Source: Saprospiraceae bacterium
Lineage (GTDB): Bacteria; Bacteroidota; Bacteroidia; Chitinophagales; Saprospiraceae
Length of the DNA: 64,000 nucleotides
Assembly (NCBI GenBank): GCA_016715105.1
Contig: JADKBO010000003.1
Coordinates: 1-64,000, forward strand
Direction: 5' to 3'
Under the pieces are notes generated by a model. The model was not told the DNA's origin. It did not search any database and was given only the letters and a program-made list of their open reading frames with translations. The position numbers and the translations under genes are program-made. This document shows, piece after piece, positions 55,333 through 64,000 of the stretch (positions are counted from its first letter, which is position 1; each line of letters opens with the position of its first letter).

Positions 55333-57426
55333 TCAAACTGTGATTGTTTGAGTACAAGTGACTACAATATTTCCATTTTTGCCACCTTTCACACGGTAAG
55401 TTCTGATGAATTCACCAAATCCGCAAGTGTTTACACCATCACCACCATCTTTGTATTCCAATTCGTAATCACAAGCTGCGTCTACCCATGGTAACCATGA
55501 GGCTGGAACATTACCTACAACTGTTTTCCAGTCTGTGCTTAAGTTCAATTTAGCTAAGTCTTCATCACAATATGTAGTGATGTCTACTTCACAATTGATG
55601 ATTGGAACTGTATTGTCTTCAACATATACAACAGCCCAAGTCTCATTGTAGTTATCTTTCAAATAAATACCTGCTTCCGCAACATAGATACTATCACCGT
55701 AGATGCCTGACATGTTTGCATCATCCCATACTCTCAACCAAACTTTGTGCTCTTCTCCTACGTCTTCGCAGCAGAACTTCACAAATTGTCCTTGATCTGT
55801 ATCCCATGTTCTATCTGATTCATGTAGGTTCGTCCTTTGATCCAAACCATTTGTTTCGTCGTTGTAGGTGAGATTGTTATTCCAAAATACATTTACATTT
55901 CTGTCAGCTTCGTTACGAGCAAACTTGTCACCACTCTTTGTAGTTTCAAGACCTTCATTTAAACATGAAGGTGCTCCTGCTTCTCTTCTTACTTCAAGGT
56001 ATACATCAGTACAGTTGTCATATGAACCATTGTCGATGTGCTCTGGCTTGATTTTAGCAACCGCGCCTTCTCCGTCAACTCCACTTCTTGTCAATGAAAC
56101 AGTAATGTATTCTTTTGCTGTTGCAACCGGTGCAATTTTGTCAAGCACCCATACTGAAATCTCTGCAGTTGAAGTGTTTCCACAACAATCAGAAGCAGTA
56201 TAGATAAATGTACTTAAACCTTTAGTTACATCTCTTGCAACCCATTTTCCGCCAACTAAGTCAACTTCGATTGGTAAACCTTCTGGATCAAATCCATCAA
56301 CAGCTACAACTTTAGCGTGATCATCACACTGGTCAGTTACAGTTGCTGTAGGAAGAACGATATCAGTTTCACATGCCCAAGCTGTAACACTGTATGGTTT
56401 ATCAGGTTGTGCTACTGAAATTACTGGTGGAATATCATCGGTTTTCTTGATGATTTGTTGGAAAATATTAGTAGTTGCATTACACCAATCTAAAACCAAC
56501 CATGTTCTTGAGATCTTTATTGAAGCACCACAATTTGGTCCGCATGCACTCAATTCCACATCACTGAAAGTTGCTACTACGTTACAAACTGCTGTGTCTG
56601 GCTTCAAATATTGTCTAATACCTCCAACAAGTAATACTGAAGGATAGGCCATTGTATCTTCAGCAAATTTTGCCGCTAATTGCCATGGTAAATCACCTTC
56701 AAAACACTTAATGTTAACTAAAGCTGCTGGCCTAGTAAGCGAAGCACCATTAACAGCTCTAACAATGATGGTTTGAGTATCCACAGACGCTATTCCTTTT
56801 ACATTGACTGCAGTCCAGATTCTTTGAATTACTGAAACAGTGTCGTTTGTTGGTGAACATGCTCTATCAGTAACAATATCAAAATAAGATATAGTTACTT
56901 TAGAACAACTTTCTTCAGCAGTTGCAATACCAACTGGCTCCAATGCTCCCGGAGCAGGATTTCCTTTAGCATCCTTATTATTGTATAAACAATAAATAGA
57001 AAGATCCGCAGGAATGTCTAAAACTGGAGGTAATTTGTCTTCGAACATTACTGTTCCCCAACAAGAATTGCCAGATCCATCAAGTACACTTACTTTGAAA
57101 GGACCTGCCATACCTGCATTGAAAAACGCTGACCATGCTGGACTAGTAAAGTCAACAGTAATTGCAGCACCAGAATAAACTCCATTAACCAATGAACCAC
57201 CAGAAAGTGATGAATCATCTTTGAGTTTAAAATCTGATAATTTGATACTTACCAATGTACCACCATTGCTTGGAGGTTGCATGGTGTTTGGGTAAATTGT
57301 GGCGGTACATTCCGAATCAATAGATAAATTGACACTCGGTAAACACGCCAAACCTTGAGCGCTCAGACCGGTACTAAAAACCAGGAGTGCCAAGAAGCAG
57401 AAAAGATAATGTAATCTTCTGTTCAT
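55333..57426 (-). CDS. N-terminal part of giant HYR protein (gene broken)
   Basis: 697 aa with a signal peptide (about 1-24, LFCFLALLVFSTGLSAQG) but no sorting tail. A series of Cys-containing Ig/HYR-like domains follows (DDIPPVISVAQPDKPYSV, TATVTDQCDDHAKVV, YTASDCCGNTSTAEI). The frame stops at 55333. The 230 bases to the next part hold several indels in two or three frames, but pieces such as RPYIDWPINLHGWTK, GYRFTDYPTIV and YGTDYNTPNLGLYCFD can be read and link the two parts into one protein of about 1540 residues. A TAGATTTG -7 box lies at 57473-57480 (minus strand). Confidence 0.88.
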   Translation of the reverse strand: MNRRLHYLFCFLALLVFSTGLSAQGLACLPSVNLSIDSECTATIYPNTMQPPSNGGTLVSIKLSDFKLKDDSSLSGGSLVNGVYSGAAITVDFTSPAWSAFFNAGMAGPFKVSVLDGSGNSCWGTVMFEDKLPPVLDIPADLSIYCLYNNKDAKGNPAPGALEPVGIATAEESCSKVTISYFDIVTDRACSPTNDTVSVIQRIWTAVNVKGIASVDTQTIIVRAVNGASLTRPAALVNIKCFEGDLPWQLAAKFAEDTMAYPSVLLVGGIRQYLKPDTAVCNVVATFSDVELSACGPNCGASIKISRTWLVLDWCNATTNIFQQIIKKTDDIPPVISVAQPDKPYSVTAWACETDIVLPTATVTDQCDDHAKVVAVDGFDPEGLPIEVDLVGGKWVARDVTKGLSTFIYTASDCCGNTSTAEISVWVLDKIAPVATAKEYITVSLTRSGVDGEGAVAKIKPEHIDNGSYDNCTDVYLEVRREAGAPSCLNEGLETTKSGDKFARNEADRNVNVFWNNNLTYNDETNGLDQRTNLHESDRTWDTDQGQFVKFCCEDVGEEHKVWLRVWDDANMSGIYGDSIYVAEAGIYLKDNYNETWAVVYVEDNTVPIINCEVDITTYCDEDLAKLNLSTDWKTVVGNVPASWLPWVDAACDYELEYKDGGDGVNTCGFGEFIRTYRVKGGKNGNIVVTCTQTITV

Positions 57427-57480
57427 GAGTTTAGAATTAAATTGAGTAATGAGTTTTAAATAAATTAGACCACAAATCTA

Positions 57481-57654
57481 ATCGAATAAGTTAAATAATT
57501 AAAAAATTAATACAAAATTTCAAAAAAAATATTTTCTAAGTCTTTCATCGAAAAATGATTACTATACAATCATTAATTCGCATAATACATTGATAATCAT
57601 TTCAATAAAATATTAAAATTAAAAATATGTGGCTAAAATATGTTGAAAAATTAG
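57481..57654. other. AT-rich spacer upstream of the giant HYR gene
   Basis: Very AT-rich sequence between the giant gene and the rplY terminator. Apart from the -7 box near 57473-57480 I see no RNA gene, frame or hairpin. Confidence 0.4.
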
Positions 57655-57700
57655 CATAAATAAAAGAGGGTCTGCACATGCTACTGTACAAACCCTCTTT
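57655..57700 (-). terminator. Intrinsic terminator of rplY
   Basis: Minus strand AAAGAGGGTTTGTAC, 8-base loop, GTGCAGACCCTCTTTT then ATTTAT (two mismatched or G-U positions). Confidence 0.8.
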
Positions 57701-57721
57701 CAGATCAATGGGTGTTTACCC

Positions 57722-58318
57722 CTATTTTTTCTTGCCGCCAGATTTTGCATCTGCTGCAGCTGCACTCTTAAGTGCTCTTGGTATTTCAATATTTGCGATT
57801 GGAATAGATGGGTTGACCAAAAGTTCGATATCAGAACTTACTTGAACATTTTTTACCCTCAAAACTTGACCTAATTCCAAGTGTGAAATGTCCACATTGA
57901 TTTCTTCGATCATGTTTTCAGGAGTTGTTTTGATCTTGATCTTCCTTAATTGCTGGATCAACTTACCACCATTCTTTACTCCTGGAGAATTTCCAACAAA
58001 TCTTACTGGAACTTCTACCTTGATTTTTTTGCCTGGAGTCAAAGCCAAAAAGTCAACGTGTAATAATTCATCTGTAACAGGGTGGAATTGTGTTTCTTTT
58101 ACGATACACTTAATTGCACTACCATTTACAGAAATTTCACCCAATTTAAAATCAGGTGTATATATTAATGGTTTTACCTCCTTTTGGTTAACCAAAACAT
58201 GGATAGGATCATTAGAACCATAAATTACTGCTGGAACCATTCCTTCAGCTCTTGCAGTTTTTGCGCCTCTGCTTCCTACTTCTTCTCTTATTTGAGTTGA
58301 TACACTTACTGTATTCAT
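57722..58318 (-). CDS. rplY: 50S ribosomal protein L25/general stress protein Ctc
   Basis: 198 aa. The N-terminal L25 domain binds 5S rRNA (about 1-95: GSRGAKTARAEGMVPAVIYG and FHPVTDELLHVDFLAL); the C-terminal Ctc/TL5 beta domain is at about 98-185. A Lys/Ala-rich tail ends in GGKKK. The long, two-domain form is the usual one in this phylum. Single gene with its own terminator. pth, often adjacent, is not seen here. Confidence 0.95.
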   Translation of the reverse strand: MNTVSVSTQIREEVGSRGAKTARAEGMVPAVIYGSNDPIHVLVNQKEVKPLIYTPDFKLGEISVNGSAIKCIVKETQFHPVTDELLHVDFLALTPGKKIKVEVPVRFVGNSPGVKNGGKLIQQLRKIKIKTTPENMIEEINVDISHLELGQVLRVKNVQVSSDIELLVNPSIPIANIEIPRALKSAAAADAKSGGKKK

Positions 58319-58415
58319 CCTATATTATAATTTGCCATTTTAAAAAGGACTGCAAAGATACTATTTTTTATAATATTGTATTCTTTTTCTAAAAAAAGTT
58401 TTATTCGCCTTAAAT

Positions 58416-59307
58416 ATGGTGTGGAAATCATTGATCAACGGATACATTGCCTACTTATTGATGGAAAAGTCAATGAGCGCTAATACCATTGAAGCCTATA
58501 AGGATGATTTGCAAAAATTGATTGACTTTTGCGTTGCCAATGATAAAAACCCAACGACGTTGACTCAGAGTGATATGGATGAATTCATCAATCATTTGGC
58601 TAATTCACAGGTAGGAACAAGATCTCAGGCCAGGATCATTTCAGGCATCAAATCATTTTATAAATATCTAGATCTGGAGGAGCTTGATACAAAAAGATCC
58701 GACTGAACTATTGGCCAGTCCAAAAATAGGTAAAAAGCTACCCGTCTTTCTCAGCATCCAAGAGATTGATGCAATGATCTCAACCATCGATCTCTCAGAA
58801 CCAACGGGACACCGCAACAAAGCTATTCTAGAATTATTGTACGGCTGTGGGCTGCGCGTTTCAGAGCTCATCAATCTCAAGTGGTCTGATCTATATAAAA
58901 ACGAGAGCTTTCTACGGGTGATAGGCAAAAACAATAAGGAGCGGCTCGTACCTATTGCTGACTATACCGTCAAACAATTGGATTTATACGTGAGCACTAT
59001 TGATAAATCAGGAACCGCAAGTAACTATATCTTTCCAAACAATAAGGGCAAACAACTCAGTCGAGTGATGGTCTTCTATATAATAAAGGAGTGTACCTCC
59101 AAAGCAGGGATTACAAAGACGGTGTCGCCGCACACCTTCAGGCATTCCTTTGCGACTCATTTGGTAGAGGGCGGTGCGAATTTGCGGGCAGTACAGGAAA
59201 TGTTGGGTCATGCATCCATTACCACAACAGAGATTTACACACATTTGTCAAACGATTATCTGAAGAAAACCATCCTTAGCTTTCATCCACGAAACAAAGA
59301 TTTATAA
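58416..59307 (+). CDS. xerD: Site-specific tyrosine recombinase XerD, frameshifted
   Basis: Resolves chromosome dimers at dif with a partner Xer. The N-terminal SAM-like DNA-binding domain (SMSANTIEAYKDDLQKLIDF) ends in one frame at 58706; the catalytic domain starts in the next frame at about 58684. It holds the full active site: Arg in GCGLRVSELI, Lys in IGKNNKERLVPI, HTFRHSFATH, and Tyr in TEIYTHLS. The shift lies near 58676-58685; removing one base there gives EELIQKDPTELLASPKIG. Total about 297 aa, normal. It could also be XerC or a single Xer. Confidence 0.9.
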
Positions 59308-59430
59308 TCGATAACTTTAAGTACAATTCACTTCTTTGGTAATTACAATCTAAGATTAAAATAAAAAATATACTCAAAAGGCAAGATTCAATACTTTTTG
59401 TATAATTGCATAAGTTTTAAAAAATAAAAT

Positions 59431-59802
59431 ATGGAAAAATACCTGGAGTTTCGCAAAACAAACTCAAAGCCCTTGCTTGAAAAGAAACTTATTGAAGATG
59501 GATATTCAGCTGAGGAAGCAAAAGCCACGGCCAATTCAATAGACGAAACATTCAGAGCCGATAAAGTAAAAACAGGAAAGGAAAGAGTAACAGCAGGTCT
59601 CGCCTTGGTGGGAATGGGTATTTTTATTTTCATTACTTTGATGTTCTCTTCAAAACCTCAAAAGAAAGTTTTTTACAGAGTTGCCGTTGCAATGATCATA
59701 GGTGGTGGTGTTTTAGCAGGAAAAGGTTCAAATGACATAACTGTTTATAAAGTATCTATGGAAGAAGATGCAAACTTGCCGTATTACAAGAGAAATAGAT
59801 AA
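59431..59802 (+). CDS. Small membrane protein, unknown function
   Basis: 123 aa. An N-terminal charged helical part (about 1-50), then two membrane helices (about 53-70 and 82-98) separated by a short basic loop, and a polar C-terminus. No family recognised. It stands alone downstream of xerD. Confidence 0.65.
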   Translation: MEKYLEFRKTNSKPLLEKKLIEDGYSAEEAKATANSIDETFRADKVKTGKERVTAGLALVGMGIFIFITLMFSSKPQKKVFYRVAVAMIIGGGVLAGKGSNDITVYKVSMEEDANLPYYKRNR

Positions 59803-59865
59803 TCCATTATAAAACCCTTATCCCAATAATTTCTATCTTTATCCCATCAACAGATATCTTACTGT

Positions 59866-61278
59866 ATGGAATATCAATTGCTCAAAACAGAGCAAAAAGC
59901 ATTAGAAATAAACTTAAACACAACTATTTACGGGACATTCGCAGAAATTGGTGCAGGCCAGGAAGTAGCCAGAAATTTCTTTCAGGCTGGAGCAGCGGCA
60001 AACACGATCGCTAAAACCATGTCTGCATACGACAAAACTTATTCAGACGCCATTTATGGTAGTGAGGCATCTGGTAGGTATGTTTGTGAATCTCGTGTTT
60101 ACAAAATGCTGGATCATGAATGGCAATTGCTTGACGAGCGTTTGAAAGCAGTAAAACCTACCGCTACATTTTTCGCATTCTCTGACAGTGTTACGACCAT
60201 CAACTATAGTAAAACAGTGAATGGTCAGGGGTGGCTCGGCATCAGATTTCAATTGGTACCAGGGGAAGAGCCCAATGAAATCGTTGTACATACCAAACTC
60301 TTGGACAATGACACCAAACTACAACAGGAAGCGGTTGGTGTACTAGGTGTAAATTTGCTTTATGCTGTTTATTATCTCAATCATGACCCAAAACAGTTGG
60401 TAAAGTCCTTACACGATGGACTTCGCGGCAGGCTAAATGTAGATCACATCCGATTGACTGGACCAAACTTCAATCATGTAGACAATCGTTTATTGGTTTT
60501 TTATCTGGTAAAATATGGCTTGACTGAACTTGCCATTTTTGATGAAAATCACATGGGTGTTCACGCTTCAGAAATCCTATATAAAAAATCATTGATGGTC
60601 GTGAGGGGGCATTTCAAACCACCGACATTGGTTACTTTGGATGTATTCAAAAGTGGATTTGAACAGTTTCTCCTGGAGCCAAATGTGCATGAAGAAAAAT
60701 CGATGATTATGGCTGAGTTGACGTTAGACTATCTAAGGAGTTACAGCACGGAATTGGATGAAGAAGATTTTTTACAACGCGCAGATCTGCTCAATTTACT
60801 TGGATATAAAGTAATCGTCAGTGATTGTACCAACCATCAGATGATGATCAACTATATGAGCGACCATAAAATACAAAATCTGGGTTTGGTTATAGGTGTC
60901 AGAGAATTGCTAGACATCATCAATGAAAAATATTACGAAAATAGAGACGGTAGGTTGTTAGTCGCTTTTGGTGAATTATTTACCAGAAACATCAAAATCT
61001 TTGCTTATCCTGCTTTGGACAAAGAAAAGAATAATACGCTCACAGCTTATAACTTACCTGTGCCTGAAGGCATTTCTTTCCTATATAAACACTTGATCAA
61101 TGCACAGCAAATAGTGGAAATTGACCATTACAATCCTGACCTTTTGAAAATATTGCCTCAAAATATCCTAGAGGAAATCAAAAAAGGAAGTGATGTTTGG
61201 AAACAGGGTGTGCCAGATATCATCTATCAAACGATTGTAGAAAAAGGCTACTTCAATTTTAAAAAACAAGAAAATTAA
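59866..61278 (+). CDS. Conserved protein of unknown function, 470 aa
   Basis: Soluble, no signal or membrane segment. The start region, INLNTTIYGTFAEIGAGQEVARNFFQAG, followed by TIAKTMSAYDKTYSDAIYG, is strongly conserved in a family I have met in many phyla under unreliable names (for example TonB-dependent receptor or nicotinamide-nucleotide adenylyltransferase). None of the motifs of those proteins is visible, so I leave the function open. Its stop shares a base with the start of the next gene (TAATG), so the two are co-translated. Confidence 0.8.
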   Translation: MEYQLLKTEQKALEINLNTTIYGTFAEIGAGQEVARNFFQAGAAANTIAKTMSAYDKTYSDAIYGSEASGRYVCESRVYKMLDHEWQLLDERLKAVKPTATFFAFSDSVTTINYSKTVNGQGWLGIRFQLVPGEEPNEIVVHTKLLDNDTKLQQEAVGVLGVNLLYAVYYLNHDPKQLVKSLHDGLRGRLNVDHIRLTGPNFNHVDNRLLVFYLVKYGLTELAIFDENHMGVHASEILYKKSLMVVRGHFKPPTLVTLDVFKSGFEQFLLEPNVHEEKSMIMAELTLDYLRSYSTELDEEDFLQRADLLNLLGYKVIVSDCTNHQMMINYMSDHKIQNLGLVIGVRELLDIINEKYYENRDGRLLVAFGELFTRNIKIFAYPALDKEKNNTLTAYNLPVPEGISFLYKHLINAQQIVEIDHYNPDLLKILPQNILEEIKKGSDVWKQGVPDIIYQTIVEKGYFNFKKQEN

Positions 61279-62153
61279 TGATTTGGAAATTTTGTTTTTT
61301 GATTTTCGGGTTGTGGTCGTGTAAAGATTCTACCACCACACAACCAGTGGTTGACTCTTCTGTTGAAACTTTAAAATCAAGTGAAATCGCTGTAAAAAAG
61401 GATACCATACCATCAAATAATGTGATAACTACTGAGAAAGATACCCTAAAATCGAATGAGGTGGCGCCAAAAAGAATCTGCGGCATCTTGGAACTGGATT
61501 ATATAATGGGTCGGTTTGATCCTACAAAAAATGGCTGTTTTGAGGTTGTTCCCGCGGGCCTAGCAGACAAAACTGGTTTATACTTAAGGAAAGAAACATT
61601 GGCCGCTTTTAAAGAAATGCAAGAGGCTGCTAAAAAGGATGGTATAAACCTCCTGATCATTTCTGCAACGCGAAACTTCGATTATCAAAAAGGGATTTGG
61701 GAACGAAAATGGTCTGGGCAGACAAAATTGGAAGGAAACATCAATGCGAGCCAAATTTCAAATAAAAAAGCGCGATCAGAAAAGATTATGAGATACAGCG
61801 CAATGCCTGGGGCTTCCAGACATCACTGGGGCACTGACATCGACCTCAATGAATTGAATAACAAATGGTTTGAATCAGGAACAGGCAAAAAAGTGTACGA
61901 TTGGATACAAACAAGGGGTAAGGAATTTGGATTCTATCAGGTTTACACTTCTAAGGCAGCTGATCAAAGAACTGGATATGAAGAAGAAAAATGGCACTAT
62001 ACCTACAAACCAGTTTCTGCAAAATTGACTAATATTGCCCGCGAATCAATGAATGACGAACATTTGTCTGATTTTTCTGGTTCAGAACATGCAAAACAAA
62101 TCGGTGTAGTCCAAAAGTACGTTTTGGGCATCTCTGAAGCATGTTGGAAATAA
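61278..62153 (+). CDS. M15B-type D-alanyl-D-alanine carboxypeptidase (VanY-like) lipoprotein
   Basis: 291 aa. Lipoprotein signal (CFLIFGLWSC), a Thr/Ser/Lys-rich linker (about 18-70), then the peptidase domain. Zinc ligands are in HHWGTDIDLNE (His, Asp) and EEKWHYTYKP (His), with an upstream SATRNFDYQ stretch of the family. Such enzymes trim peptidoglycan stem peptides or act as endopeptidases at the envelope. Coupled to the preceding unknown gene; manC follows 24 bases on. Confidence 0.9.
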   Translation: MIWKFCFLIFGLWSCKDSTTTQPVVDSSVETLKSSEIAVKKDTIPSNNVITTEKDTLKSNEVAPKRICGILELDYIMGRFDPTKNGCFEVVPAGLADKTGLYLRKETLAAFKEMQEAAKKDGINLLIISATRNFDYQKGIWERKWSGQTKLEGNINASQISNKKARSEKIMRYSAMPGASRHHWGTDIDLNELNNKWFESGTGKKVYDWIQTRGKEFGFYQVYTSKAADQRTGYEEEKWHYTYKPVSAKLTNIARESMNDEHLSDFSGSEHAKQIGVVQKYVLGISEACWK

Positions 62154-62177
62154 ATTTAAAAGTAAAATAATCGTTAG

Positions 62178-63260
62178 ATGGCTTCGATTGAAGAAATTTT
62201 GGAGAATAGTTATATCAGTATCATGGCTGGCGGGGTTGGATCAAGGTTTTGGCCTTCCAGCACAACCAATAAACCCAAACAGTTTTTGGATATTTTAGGA
62301 ATAGGAAAGTCATTGTTGAGACTTACTTTTGAAAGATTCAATAAAATAATTCCTTCAGAAAGAATTTTCATTGTCACTAATGAAATTTATCGTGATCTGG
62401 TCATGAAAGATTTACCAGAGCTGGCACCTGAAAATATCCTCTGTGAACCTTCCCGAAATAATACCGGACCATGCGTGGCATACACGGCCTTGAAATTGCA
62501 AAGTATTAATAAAGAAGCCCTCTTTGTCACTGCCCCTTCTGACCACGTCATCTTGAAGGAAGAAGAATTTCTTGACAAAATAAAATCGGCTTTGACTTAC
62601 ATCTCAGAAAACAACGCCATTGTAACCTTGGGCATACAACCAACCCGCCCAAATACTGGATATGGGTACATAGAAGTTGCACCAGAAAATAAAACCGATG
62701 ATTTGATAAAAGTAACCCAGTTTAAAGAGAAGCCAGATGCGGTTACTGCTCAACAATATTTGGATGCTGGCAATTATTTTTGGAATGCTGGCATTTTCAT
62801 TTGGAAAGCGGGAGATTTGATTAAATCATTTCAAAAAAATGCGCCACAAATTGTAGAAATTTTGGGAAGTGATCTTTCTAAATTCGGAACAACCGAAGAG
62901 CAGGCATTCATCAACGAGGTATATCCTTCTACCCCATCCATCAGCGTAGATTATGCCATTTTGGAGAAAGCAGAAAACGTTTTTACCATCCCTGCAGATA
63001 TTGGTTGGAGCGATTTGGGAACTTGGAATAGCCTCCATGAATATATGGATAAAGATCAAAACCAAACTGCTACCATTGGAAGTAATACCTTCCTAATGGA
63101 TACTTCAAATTGTATCATCAGATCTGACAGCGAAAAGATAGTCGTTATCAAAGGACTAAGCAATTACATCGTCGTAGACGAAGCAGATGCCCTTTTGATT
63201 TACCCAAAAGAAGATGAACAAGAAATCAAACAAGTCGTGAAACAAATAGGTATTTTGTAA
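62178..63260 (+). CDS. manC: Mannose-1-phosphate guanylyltransferase
   Basis: Makes GDP-mannose for surface polysaccharide. 360 aa, nucleotidyltransferase motif MAGGVGSRFWPSSTTNKPKQF at about 16; APSDHVI with the metal-binding Asp, QFKEKPD and NAGIFIWK follow. The C-terminus is a beta-helix domain without the phosphomannose isomerase part that fused forms carry. It starts 24 bases after the peptidase gene and probably belongs to the same transcript. Confidence 0.93.
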   Translation: MASIEEILENSYISIMAGGVGSRFWPSSTTNKPKQFLDILGIGKSLLRLTFERFNKIIPSERIFIVTNEIYRDLVMKDLPELAPENILCEPSRNNTGPCVAYTALKLQSINKEALFVTAPSDHVILKEEEFLDKIKSALTYISENNAIVTLGIQPTRPNTGYGYIEVAPENKTDDLIKVTQFKEKPDAVTAQQYLDAGNYFWNAGIFIWKAGDLIKSFQKNAPQIVEILGSDLSKFGTTEEQAFINEVYPSTPSISVDYAILEKAENVFTIPADIGWSDLGTWNSLHEYMDKDQNQTATIGSNTFLMDTSNCIIRSDSEKIVVIKGLSNYIVVDEADALLIYPKEDEQEIKQVVKQIGIL

Positions 63261-63285
63261 TAACCTATTTTACTTTCAAGCGCTT

Positions 63286-64000
63286 TTAACCGTTTGACTT
63301 TTGTAAATATTGCTCCAATGCCATTGACATAGAAGGAGCTTCTGGTGTAGGTGCCTGAATGTTTGGATGTAAGTTTTTATCCAAAACAGCTTGTAATGTT
63401 TGCGATCCAAATACGGCCATTCTGGTCAATTTCTGCTCAAAATCAGGGAAGTTTTCAAATAATGATTCTATCCCTTGAGGGCTGAAAAATATAAGTACAT
63501 CATAAAAGACGTCCGCAAGGTCTGACAAATCACTGGAAAGTGTTTTGTACATCATTGCCTCTGTAAAGATGATATTATTTTTTTGCAAGTAAGGAATGTA
63601 GCCTTCAGCGCCTAGATTTGATAATGGCAACAAAAACTTTTCGCTTTTGTACTTCATAAAATAGTTGTGAAGATCTTCCATGTGCTTTTTACCGACAAAA
63701 ACCTTCCTTTTGCGATAAATGATGAACTTTTGCAAGTAGTTTGCAATGGCCTCTGTGACACAGAAATAGCGATTGCCTGGCGATATTTTTGCCCTTGTTT
63801 CCTCAGCCAATCTGAAGTAATTTTCAATGGCGTTTTTGGATGTAAAAATGACACAACCATAGTCGTCTATCTTTACTCGTTGCTTTCGGAATTCCTTTTC
63901 GATGACTCCTTCTACATGAATAAATGGTCGCCAATCTATAGTGAGCCCATATTTTTTTTCAAGGTCATAATATGGAGATCTTTCTGGTTTTGGTTGAGAA
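63286..64000 (-). CDS. hemD: Uroporphyrinogen-III synthase, 5'-partial
   Basis: Cyclises hydroxymethylbilane to uroporphyrinogen III for heme. The frame stays open from 63286 to the window's right edge; the apparent start at 63810 is only an internal codon. Upstream one reads SQPKPERSPYYDLEKKY and DDYGCVIFTSKNAIENYF, the usual HemD N-terminal pattern, then CVTEAIANYL, LLPLSNLGAEGYIPYL and VLIFFSPQGIESLF. Sequence conservation in HemD is low, so the call rests on the pattern as a whole. Confidence 0.85.
   Translation of the reverse strand, partial: SQPKPERSPYYDLEKKYGLTIDWRPFIHVEGVIEKEFRKQRVKIDDYGCVIFTSKNAIENYFRLAEETRAKISPGNRYFCVTEAIANYLQKFIIYRKRKVFVGKKHMEDLHNYFMKYKSEKFLLPLSNLGAEGYIPYLQKNNIIFTEAMMYKTLSSDLSDLADVFYDVLIFFSPQGIESLFENFPDFEQKLTRMAVFGSQTLQAVLDKNLHPNIQAPTPEAPSMSMALEQYLQKSNG

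Overview
The window is AT-rich DNA from a member of the phylum Bacteroidota, most likely a Saprospiria-type organism. This is inferred from several signs: a Bacteroidota-type bTHX ribosomal protein, TAnnTTTG-type -7 promoter elements, type IX secretion (T9SS) C-terminal tails on very large HYR-like secreted proteins, a PTMSEWGLI-type C-terminal anchor, many lipoproteins, and RicT/PSP1 next to holB. I see no rRNA or tRNA gene, no CRISPR array and no transposase. Both window edges cut genes: a class A PBP on the left and hemD on the right.

Layout, 1-24 kb. PBP1A fragment; small membrane protein; PTMSEWGLI-tailed surface protein; DsbD with a doubled N-terminal domain; bTHX, too short for most gene finders; di-heme cytochrome lipoprotein; a fasciclin protein divergent from an ECF sigma / RskA-like anti-sigma pair; trehalase; then a leftward block rlmN-rluB-lpdA-ricT-holB-gpx. 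Next come a small lipoprotein, alanine dehydrogenase, an unknown protein, and the carotenoid genes crtI-crtB.

Layout, 24-41 kb. A patchwork of intergenic repeats; two POT peptide transporters; an Rpn-family nuclease followed by a second copy of only its C-terminal end; GT2 glycosyltransferase; PaaE-like reductase; TolC plus membrane-fusion protein without an inner-membrane partner; and a leftward aromatic amino acid operon pheA-aminotransferase-tyrA-aroF. In front of that operon is an apparent Phe/Tyr leader-peptide attenuator, the most interesting thing I found. A lipoprotein and a fold-back intergenic element follow.

Layout, 41-64 kb. A 923-residue HYR/dockerin/cohesin-like T9SS protein; nadK, an Omp85-like protein, a CBS protein and a TM2-TPR-SHOCT protein; a SpoIIE-type phosphatase; a TPR protein; NUDIX; recX; a second, giant HYR protein broken into two parts; rplY; xerD; two uncharacterised proteins; an M15 peptidase; GDP-mannose synthesis (manC); partial hemD.

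Quality warning. At least ten genes are broken by one-base shifts, mostly a missing A or T in a short homopolymer (PBP1A, dsbD, cytochrome, fasciclin, trehalase, holB, nadK, TPR, giant HYR, xerD). In each case the protein resumes correctly in the next frame. The simplest reading is residual indel error in a draft assembly rather than mass pseudogenisation. I therefore give joined spans for those genes and mark the shift sites.
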